A stretch of DNA of 64,000 nucleotides, from contig NZ_JACZCS010000031.1 in the NCBI RefSeq assembly GCF_014904745.1, positions 62,001-126,000 on the forward strand, in the 5' to 3' direction. This DNA is from Oricola nitratireducens (GTDB lineage: Bacteria > Pseudomonadota > Alphaproteobacteria > Rhizobiales > Rhizobiaceae). The notes under the pieces were generated by a model, which searched no databases, had not been told where the DNA came from, and saw only the letters and a list, made by a program, of their open reading frames with translations. Below, piece after piece: positions 58,250 through 64,000 of this stretch. Position 1 is the first letter of the stretch, and every line of letters begins with the position of its first letter. Position numbers and translations under genes: made by a program.

Positions 58250-59677
58250 CTACCCAAAATCGAAGGCGCTAAGGCCCGTTACCATTTCGTCCAGTCCGAG
58301 CGGCTTGGTGATCGGAGGCTCGGCGCGCGCAAGGCAGCCGGCCCGCTCGCATACGCGGCAGGCCGGGCCGACCGGTATCGTCACCGGCTGATCCTTCTGT
58401 CCGGGCAGCGCCGACGCGTAGATGACCTGGTCGCGGTGGGAAAGATCGCATCCGAGCAGCAAGGCGGTGCGGCGCGGCTGTTCGTGAAACGCGCCCTGCG
58501 GCCCTTCGAGCGTGCGCGCGAACACCAGGAATTGCGCGCCATCGGGCATCTCCACCGCAGCGACGGCGATGTGGCCGGGCTGTGAAAAGACCGAATGGAC
58601 CGGAAGCTTGGGACAGCTTCCGCCGAAGCGCGCCTGCGGATAGCCAGCCGCGCCGGCGCGGCGGAACCGATTGCCGGCGTGATCGACCTCGAGCATGAAG
58701 AACGGAATACCGGAGGCGCCAGGCCTCTGCAGCATGGTCAGCCGGTTCGCCGCCTGCTCGAAGGAGACGTTGAAGCGCGAGCGCAGCACATCGACATCGT
58801 ATTTCGTGCGCTCGCAGGCGGCGAGAAACGGCTGATACGGCATCATCAGCGCGTGGGCGGCGTAGCGCGCCAGTTCGAAACGGGCGATGCGGCGCGCCTC
58901 GTCGCTCGACAGCTTCAGCGCCGCCACTTCGGCGTCGATGGCGACGCGCATGCGCAACAGCGCGGCTTCCATCGCCACCTCGCGCAACTGGTCGTGCGAA
59001 GACAGGCGTTCCGAGATGAACAGCCGGTTGGAGTGGCGGTCGTAGCGGCGGCGCCACTGCGGCATGGTGGCGACCGGCAGAACCTTGACGGCGATGCCGT
59101 GCTCGTTGCGCAGCCAGGCCTTGAGCGCGCCGAGCAGGTCGTCGCCGGGCGCCAGCAGCTTGACGAAGCTTTCCGCCTCCTCCTCGATCGCGGCATGATG
59201 GTTGGGGCGCTTCTCGAACGCGTCGCGCGCCTCGTCGACGGGAAGCCGGGCGCCCGACAGGCGCGTCTCGTGTCCCTCCCGCGCCAGCAGGTCGGAGAGG
59301 TCGGTCAAGCGGTCCTGCCCCTCGCGGTAGGCGCGGTACAGTTTCAGCATGGCGGTGGCGACATTCGGCGCGGCGTCGGAAACCTCGATCAACTCCTGGT
59401 CGCCGGGCAGCTCACCGACCAGCAGCGGATCGGCGAACATCTCCTTCAGTTGCGGCAGCAGCGAATCCCCGCCGGCCTGCAGTTCCTCCAGATCGATCTT
59501 GTAGACGGAGGCGAGCTTGAGCAGCAGTTGCACCGTCAAAGGCCGCTGGTTGCGTTCGATCAGGTTGAGATAGGACGGCGAGATGCCGAGATCGGCGGCC
59601 ATCGCGGTCTGGGTCAGTCCCGCGGCATTGCGAATCCGGCGCACGCGCGGGCCGGCGAAAATCTTTTGTTCACTCAT
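58250..59677 (-). CDS. ScfR/RamB-like XRE regulator with DUF2083 domain
   Basis: A 475-residue regulator. HTH_3 at about 8-62 (RVRRIRNAAGLTQTAMAADLGISPSYLNLIERNQRPLT). The middle is IrrE-like but its HEXXH zinc site is replaced by HDQLREV, and the C-terminal DUF2083 domain includes CRVCERAGCLARAEPPI. Such proteins control acetate/propionate metabolism (RamB, PccR) through acyl-CoA sensing. The ATG at 59677 starts at the helix-turn-helix. It is upstream of puuA on the same strand, with 154 bases between. Confidence 0.88.
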   Translation of the reverse strand: MSEQKIFAGPRVRRIRNAAGLTQTAMAADLGISPSYLNLIERNQRPLTVQLLLKLASVYKIDLEELQAGGDSLLPQLKEMFADPLLVGELPGDQELIEVSDAAPNVATAMLKLYRAYREGQDRLTDLSDLLAREGHETRLSGARLPVDEARDAFEKRPNHHAAIEEEAESFVKLLAPGDDLLGALKAWLRNEHGIAVKVLPVATMPQWRRRYDRHSNRLFISERLSSHDQLREVAMEAALLRMRVAIDAEVAALKLSSDEARRIARFELARYAAHALMMPYQPFLAACERTKYDVDVLRSRFNVSFEQAANRLTMLQRPGASGIPFFMLEVDHAGNRFRRAGAAGYPQARFGGSCPKLPVHSVFSQPGHIAVAAVEMPDGAQFLVFARTLEGPQGAFHEQPRRTALLLGCDLSHRDQVIYASALPGQKDQPVTIPVGPACRVCERAGCLARAEPPITKPLGLDEMVTGLSAFDFG

Positions 59678-60067
59678 CGGTTCTGTCGGAATCTTCACAG
59701 TCGGGGCATGGCGTGCCCGGCGTAATTATTTTACAATTTTTACAAATTCACAAGATGCTATTGTCGCCTGCGTGACAAGCGGACCCGAATTTTTCCGCCT
59801 GAAAACCGGTTTTGCGTGCGTATCCGGTTAGACGATGTCAAAAAAGTCACAATTGAGGCCCGTAATATTTACGTGGCGTGACAGCCGGACGAAGCCATGC
59901 GCAGCGATTTTAATGCGACAATGACAGGAATTTACAAACCGGCGCGTCAGGCGTTCGGGAAGAATGTCGCCGCTGCCGAATCTGCCCTGTTTAAACCGGC
60001 AGCCGACTAGTCTATGTAAGCAACAAGCGGCGGCGCGCCCGCCAGAACCAGAAGACCGGAGACCATC
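59678..60067. other. Intergenic region upstream of scfR-like gene
   Basis: This 390-base gap holds the divergent promoters of the regulator and the small gene at 60068. It includes an AT-rich stretch (59725-59762) with repeats of TTTACAA and ACAAATTCACAA that could be the regulator's own operator. No gene signal seen. Confidence 0.4.
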
Positions 60068-60316
60068 ATGACCGCGCATGAGAGACCCAAAACCCACGTC
60101 AAGGAACGGGCAGAAGAACAATCCTCTGCCATGAGCACCGACCAGCAGGCGGCGATCCGCATGCTTGCCAACGACCTGCACCGGCTGAACCAGTCCGTGA
60201 TGCGTGCGGTCGAGGCCGGCGTCTCGGTGGAACTGATCCGTTCGGCGCGCCACCACGGCGGCGACGGCACCTGGGGCGACCTGCTCATCCCCGTGATCGT
60301 CACCAAGGGCGACTGA
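60068..60316 (+). CDS. Small protein upstream of the quorum-sensing locus
   Basis: An 82-residue soluble protein with a helical middle (TDQQAAIRMLANDLHRLNQSVMRAVEAGVSVELI) and a C-terminal HHGGDGTWGDLLIPVIVTKGD. No domain recognised. It is followed by a strong intrinsic terminator, so it is a separate transcript from luxR. Confidence 0.6.
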   Translation: MTAHERPKTHVKERAEEQSSAMSTDQQAAIRMLANDLHRLNQSVMRAVEAGVSVELIRSARHHGGDGTWGDLLIPVIVTKGD

Positions 60317-60360
60317 AACACATCCCATCGCGGCACAACCTGCCATTTTTACGAATTACG

Positions 60361-60390
60361 GTCCTTCCCGCCATACGGGAAGGACTTTTT
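60361..60390 (+). terminator. Rho-independent terminator
   Basis: GTCCTTCCCG-CCATA-CGGGAAGGAC is a perfect 10-bp stem followed by TTTTT. It ends the small-gene transcript 45 bases after its stop and insulates luxR. Confidence 0.92.
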
Positions 60391-60547
60391 CGTGTTGCCG
60401 TAACCGTTTCGCTGCAGTTTCGCGATGTCCGGAAAAGACTAAAAATTAAGGGAAATTGCGGCGAGGACACAAACCCGAAGCGCACCATTTCCGCGCGAAA
60501 AGCCATGTGCGCGGGCTTTGGGCTTCCATTAATCGGGGCAAACGTTA

Positions 60548-60571
60548 CAATCCCCCCATATGAGGGGGTTG
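60548..60571. promoter_or_regulatory. Candidate lux box 1 upstream of luxR
   Basis: CAATCCCCCC-ATAT-GAGGGGGTTG is a near-perfect 24-base dyad (20 of 24 positions symmetrical). Its left half, CAATCCCCCCA, recurs exactly at 61398 before luxI. It is 74 bases before the luxR ATG. Confidence 0.65.
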
Positions 60572-60645
60572 AACTGAAATCGCCCGACCGCGGATGACGT
60601 TCGACATCGGCGCCCAAGCAAAAAATAAGAACCAAGTGGCTTTCG

Positions 60646-61365
60646 ATGGTAAATAAACGCGACTTGTTGGAAGCTGCTTACGGCATCGTGGACTCCACGG
60701 ATGACGTACAGAGCATCCTTGACCAGATCCGCGATCTCTACGGCCTTCATCATTGCGTATTCCATCTCGGACAAACCAAGGTGGACGCGCTCGACCGCCC
60801 CTATGTGAAGACGACCTATCCCGACACCTGGATCTCGCGCTACCTCCTGAAGGGTTACGTCAATGTCGATCCGGTCGCGCGCGAAGGGTTTCTGCGCATG
60901 CTGCCGTTCGACTGGCGCGATCTCGAAATCGACGAGACGGCGATGGAAATGATGATGGACGCCGCACAATACGATATCGGCGCAAACGGCTATTCCGTCC
61001 CGGTCATCGACCGGTCGGCGCGCCGGTCGCTGTTCTCCGTCACGTCGCAACTGACGGACACGGCATGGGACGAGTTCCTTGCCGCCCATGCCGGCGACTT
61101 TCAGGAAATCGCCCACCGCATCCACCGCAAGGCGCTGGCGGACCTGCACGGCGACATCGATCCGATGCCGCCGCTCGGTCCGCGCGAGATCGAATGCCTG
61201 ATGTGGACGGCGCGCGGCAAGGACTATGCCGCGATCGCCGAGATACTCGGCCTGTCCGGCCATACCGTGCGCGGCTATCTGAAAAGCGCGCGGTTCAAGC
61301 TCGAGTGCGCGACCCTGGCGCAAGCCGTCGCAAAGGCAGTCTCGCTGAAAATCATTTCCGGCTGA
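60646..61365 (+). CDS. LuxR-type autoinducer-binding regulator
   Basis: A 239-residue regulator. The N-terminal autoinducer domain keeps the key residues: W62 and Y66 in TWISRY, D75-P76 in NVDPV, W90 in PFDW and G115 in NGYSVP, equivalent to TraR W57, Y61, D70, W85 and G113. The C-terminal LuxR helix-turn-helix is at about 178-235 (LGPREIECLMWTARGKDYAAIAEILGLSGHTVRGYL). It should bind an acyl-homoserine lactone. luxI follows at 130 bases on the same strand. Confidence 0.93.
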   Translation: MVNKRDLLEAAYGIVDSTDDVQSILDQIRDLYGLHHCVFHLGQTKVDALDRPYVKTTYPDTWISRYLLKGYVNVDPVAREGFLRMLPFDWRDLEIDETAMEMMMDAAQYDIGANGYSVPVIDRSARRSLFSVTSQLTDTAWDEFLAAHAGDFQEIAHRIHRKALADLHGDIDPMPPLGPREIECLMWTARGKDYAAIAEILGLSGHTVRGYLKSARFKLECATLAQAVAKAVSLKIISG

Positions 61366-61397
61366 CAGCCGGGCGATCATTACCGCTTGTCTTTATG

Positions 61398-61423
61398 CAA
61401 TCCCCCCAAATGGGTCGGCCCAT
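61398..61423. promoter_or_regulatory. Candidate lux box 2 upstream of luxI
   Basis: CAATCCCCCCA (61398-61408) is an exact copy of the left half of the element before luxR. It continues AATGGG and overlaps a separate small dyad ATGGG-TCGG-CCCAT. It is 73 bases before the luxI ATG, nearly the same distance as in box 1. Confidence 0.6.
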
Positions 61424-61495
61424 CTGGCGGAATTGCCCGAAATGCCCTGCGCTTCATACTGGCGACCATTCCGCAACGAACATGGGGCCAAAACG

Positions 61496-62203
61496 ATGTT
61501 CTTTCTCGTGCAGGCGACAGACTACAACAAGCACCGCACCCTCCTCGACCAGATGTTCAGGCTGAGAAAACGCGTGTTCTTCGACGAACTCGGCTGGGAC
61601 GTGCCGGTTGACGGCGATGTCGAGCGCGACGGCTATGACGATCTCAAGCCGGCCTATCTGCTGTGGACCGACGAGGACCAGACGACGCTCTACGGTTCGC
61701 TGCGGCTGCTGCCGACGACCGGGCCGACGCTGCTCAACGACGTCTTCCGCTCCACCTATCCGACCGACATCGATCTGTGTCATCCGGTTATCTGGGAAGG
61801 CACGCGCATGTGCGTCGACACCGACGAGATCGCACACGGCCTTCCGGACGTGGCGCCGCAGGACGCCATGGCGATGATGCTGGTGGCGCTCGGCGAATGC
61901 GCGCTGGAGCACGGCATCCATACGCTGGTTTCCAATTACGAGCCGCACATGAAGCGAATCTACAACCGGGCCGGCGCGCCGCTGATCGAGATCGGCAAAG
62001 CCGACGGCTACGGACGCAGGCCGGTATGCTGCGGTCTGTTCGAAGTCAGCCGCACGACCATCGACGGCATGCGCGACAAGACCGGCATGGCGCAACTCTA
62101 TGTCAAGAACTCCGCCAGACGTTCACGCCAGCCGGTGAAAGGCGGGGCCTGGATGATCGGTTCGCCCGCCCCCGCCGGCACGGCGTGGACGAATGCGATA
62201 TGA
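61496..62203 (+). CDS. Acyl-homoserine-lactone synthase
   Basis: A 235-residue LuxI-family enzyme that makes AHL signals from SAM and acyl-ACP. All invariant residues sit at canonical positions: R24, F28, W34, D45, D48, R70, E101 and R104. The C-terminal 35 residues after VCCGLFEVS are longer and more basic than in most LuxI. It overlaps the next luxR-like gene by ATGA. Acyl chain is not predictable from sequence. Confidence 0.95.
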   Translation: MFFLVQATDYNKHRTLLDQMFRLRKRVFFDELGWDVPVDGDVERDGYDDLKPAYLLWTDEDQTTLYGSLRLLPTTGPTLLNDVFRSTYPTDIDLCHPVIWEGTRMCVDTDEIAHGLPDVAPQDAMAMMLVALGECALEHGIHTLVSNYEPHMKRIYNRAGAPLIEIGKADGYGRRPVCCGLFEVSRTTIDGMRDKTGMAQLYVKNSARRSRQPVKGGAWMIGSPAPAGTAWTNAI

Positions 62204-62895
62204 CTGTCGCGGTCCGTCCAATGTCCACACCACTCACAATGCGGGAAATCGCCTCGAATTGGCAGATTCCCTGCGCGGGGGGCGACACGCTCTCCGCCTC
62301 CCTGGAAACGCTCTGCCGGCAATATGGCGGCGACGGCGCGATCCTTTTCAAGATCCGCGCCAGCGAAATGAAGCCGGAAGGCGAGGCGCTGGCCGCCCAC
62401 AGCATCGATCCCGTCCTCGCCGATGCCGTTATCGACCGGGCGACACAGGCTGTGGCGGGCAAGGGCCACACGGAAACCCTGCCGATGATGATCCCGGCAT
62501 GGCGGATCGGCGGGGCCTCAGCCTTCATCTACGCCTTTCCCGCCTGCCCCAAGGCGCATGGCCAGCTGGTCATCGCCTGTCTTTCGGTTGAACAGAAACC
62601 ATTCGCCGCGATCGCGGAGATGTATCTGGCGAGCCGTTGCATCATGGAGGGCGCGGATGCCCTGCCGGGCGTCAAGAATGGCGGCGACCAGCCGCGTATC
62701 TCGACCCGCGAGCAGTCCTGCCTCGCCTGGACGGCGGAAGGCAAGACGTCGGAGGAGATCGGGATCATTCTCGACCTGTCGCCGCATACGGTGAACCACT
62801 ATCTGGGCAGCGCAGCGCGCAAGCTCGGCGCCAGCAACCGCATGCACGCGGTCGCCAAGGCATTGCGGCTCGGCCTGATCGAACGGCCGGTGTAA
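62200..62895 (+). CDS. Second LuxR-type regulator, coupled to luxI
   Basis: A 231-residue protein. The C-terminal helix-turn-helix is standard (STREQSCLAWTAEGKTSEEIGIILDLSPHTVNHYLGSAARKL). The N-terminal 160 residues are weakly LuxR-like, and I cannot align the AHL-contacting W..Y...D set seen in the first LuxR, so ligand binding is doubtful. The ATG at 62200 overlaps the luxI stop (ATGA); an internal ATG at 62221 is possible. It may modulate the circuit. Confidence 0.82.
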   Translation: MTVAVRPMSTPLTMREIASNWQIPCAGGDTLSASLETLCRQYGGDGAILFKIRASEMKPEGEALAAHSIDPVLADAVIDRATQAVAGKGHTETLPMMIPAWRIGGASAFIYAFPACPKAHGQLVIACLSVEQKPFAAIAEMYLASRCIMEGADALPGVKNGGDQPRISTREQSCLAWTAEGKTSEEIGIILDLSPHTVNHYLGSAARKLGASNRMHAVAKALRLGLIERPV

Positions 62896-62983
62896 GGCCG
62901 GCCGCCCATCTGTCCGAGGGGCACGGCGCTCGCCAGAGCCCTGCCGGAGTGGATCGCGCCAAAGGGGTCGCGGGGCTCCTCTG

Positions 62984-63130
62984 TCCCGCCCTTAAGCGGC
63001 AAGCCGCTGGCGGGCCCCTGCTATCCCGCCCTTAAGCGGCAAGCCGCTGGCGGGCCCCTGCTATCCCGCCCTCAAGCGGCAAGCCGCTGGCGGCCCCTGC
63101 TATCCCGCCTTCAAGCGGCGAGCCGGCGCT
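62984..63130. repeat. 40-bp tandem array of hairpins
   Basis: Three near-exact 40-base units and a partial fourth, each with CCCGCC-CTTA-AGCGGC-AA-GCCGCT-GGCGGG, which folds on itself with a small bulge, then CCCCTGCTAT. Units start at about 62984, 63024, 63064 and 63103. Copy three has lost one base. Variation is in the CTTA segment (CTTA, CTCA, TTCA). Confidence 0.9.
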
Positions 63131-63240
63131 TGCCCGATTCGTGCGCCTTACCTTACGGCTTGTGGCAGAAGACCGCGCCCCCCTTCCCAGCCCACCATCG
63201 CCCGGCGTATAAGCTGTCAACCGCAACAAACTGGTGATTG
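63131..63240. other. Spacer before the glutamine-synthetase-family gene
   Basis: About 110 bases with no gene signal. A possible -10 (TATAAG) lies at about 63209. The ribosome site before 63241 is weak. Confidence 0.3.
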
Positions 63241-64000
63241 ATGGCCAAGGATATAAGCAAGACCGGCGGAGCCAAGCGCTCCGCCTCCTCGAAACCGAGG
63301 GCAAAGAAGCCCGCGTTTCTGGAAAACAAATACGGCGTCGCCGACTGGAAGCAGGCCGAGCAATGGCTGGCATGGCGCGGCATCGAGGATATCGAGTGCA
63401 TCACGCCTGACCTCGCCGGCGTGCCGCGCGGCAAGATGATGCCGTCGAAGAAATTCACCTCCGAAACCTCGCTGGCGCTGCCCTCGGCTCTGTTCCGCAA
63501 GACGATTTCCGGCGAATACCCGGAAGAAACAGGCGATTTTCGCTACGATCCGCATGACGGCGACCTGAAGCTGATGCCGGATCTCTCCACGCTTTCGGTG
63601 GTGCCGTGGGAAAGCGACCCGACGGCGCAGGTGATCTGCGACATTGTCGACGCCGACGGCAAGGACGTGATCTACACGCCGCGCAACGTGCTCAAACGCG
63701 TGGTCAAGGCCTATGCCGACAAGGGCTGGAAGGCCATCGTCGCGCCGGAGGTGGAATTCTATCTCGTCGCGCGCAACACCGATCCGGACTACCAGCTGCA
63801 ACCGCCGGTCGGGCGCTCGGGCCGGCCGATTTCGGGCGGTCACGCCTATTCCATCGCCGGCGTCAACGAATTCGACGAACTGATCGACGACATCTACCAT
63901 TTCTGCGAGGCACAGGGCCTCGAGATCGACACGATGATCCACGAGGAAGGCCCGTCGCAGCTGGAAATCAATTTGCGCCACGGCGATCCGGTGGCGCTCG
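63241..64000 (+). CDS. Glutamine synthetase family protein (partial, runs off the window)
   Basis: The frame is open from the ATG at 63241 to the right edge (253 codons) without a stop. After a lysine-rich leader (about 25 residues) it has ENKYGVADWKQAEQWLAWRG, then ECITPDLAGVPRGKMMPSK, and the GS core APEVEFYLVARNTDPDYQL, ending SQLEINLRHGDPVAL. This is a second paralogue in the window, distinct from puuA, of the group often linked to polyamine or gamma-glutamyl-amine metabolism. The C-terminal half with the active-site residues is outside the window. Confidence 0.9.
   Translation, partial: MAKDISKTGGAKRSASSKPRAKKPAFLENKYGVADWKQAEQWLAWRGIEDIECITPDLAGVPRGKMMPSKKFTSETSLALPSALFRKTISGEYPEETGDFRYDPHDGDLKLMPDLSTLSVVPWESDPTAQVICDIVDADGKDVIYTPRNVLKRVVKAYADKGWKAIVAPEVEFYLVARNTDPDYQLQPPVGRSGRPISGGHAYSIAGVNEFDELIDDIYHFCEAQGLEIDTMIHEEGPSQLEINLRHGDPVAL

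Noticed and set aside
62984-63130. CRISPR array
   Set aside because: The units are back-to-back with no unique spacers and each is internally palindromic, so it is a plain tandem repeat; no cas genes are nearby.

Overview
This window is GC-rich chromosomal DNA from an alphaproteobacterium of the order Hyphomicrobiales (Rhizobiales), most like the Rhizobiaceae/Phyllobacteriaceae. The evidence is the short-form HisG with HisZ, a BA14K-family protein, the plant-type glutamate-cysteine ligase, a PdhS-like cell-cycle kinase preceded by a CtrA box, and a tRNA-His with A73 and no encoded G-1, a state known only from a subgroup of Alphaproteobacteria. No species is claimed. Most of the window reads as core or near-core metabolism, with one clearly accessory stretch at about 34.3-39.5 kb.

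Layout. 0-6.3 kb: end of a SulP transporter, an L,D-transpeptidase, two DNA-alkylation repair genes (tag, ogt), small secreted proteins, bluB under a cobalamin riboswitch, and an EamA exporter. 6.4-10.4 kb: hisS-hisZ-hisG, interrupted by a palindromic element and a DUF559 nuclease-like gene. hisS carries an internal patch of foreign-looking codon use. 10.4-15.5 kb: membrane proteins, fumC, GST, a universal stress protein and an aldo/keto reductase. 15.5-24.9 kb: 2-hydroxyacid oxidation, with glycolate oxidase glcDEF and a divergent LysR regulator, then a GntR/FCD regulator with its own palindrome facing an lldD-type dehydrogenase that has a histone-H1-like tail. 25-34.3 kb: rsmE, gshA, a small-protein redox cluster, an Acg-type nitroreductase, and a GlxA-type regulator divergent from a flavin monooxygenase/methyltransferase pair.

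34.3-39.5 kb is the accessory region. It holds a ClpP remnant, an ACR3 arsenite exporter without arsR or arsC, an OsmC protein, and a tightly overlapping three-gene operon that is visibly less GC-rich: a small protein of unknown function, a Ser/Thr kinase, and a DUF4917 protein with SIR2-like motifs. The operon has its own AT-rich promoter and inverted repeats. It is the best candidate here for an undescribed (possibly anti-phage) system.

39.6-52.5 kb: a hypothetical protein with a codon microsatellite, DUF937 and rhodanese proteins, xseA, tRNA-His, a phasin with TGC-rich upstream repeats, the PdhS-like kinase, acetoacetyl-CoA ligase and an AsmA protein. Phasin and acetoacetyl-CoA ligase together point to polyhydroxyalkanoate storage and reuse. 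52.5-58.1 kb: a putrescine module, potF-[attenuator]-potG-potH-potI with a PuuA-type gamma-glutamylputrescine synthetase; a second glutamine-synthetase-family gene runs off the right edge. 58.2-63.2 kb: an ScfR/RamB-type regulator, then a LuxR/LuxI quorum-sensing locus in which both genes are preceded by the same C6-containing box, a second LuxR-type protein overlaps luxI, and a 40-bp tandem hairpin array follows.
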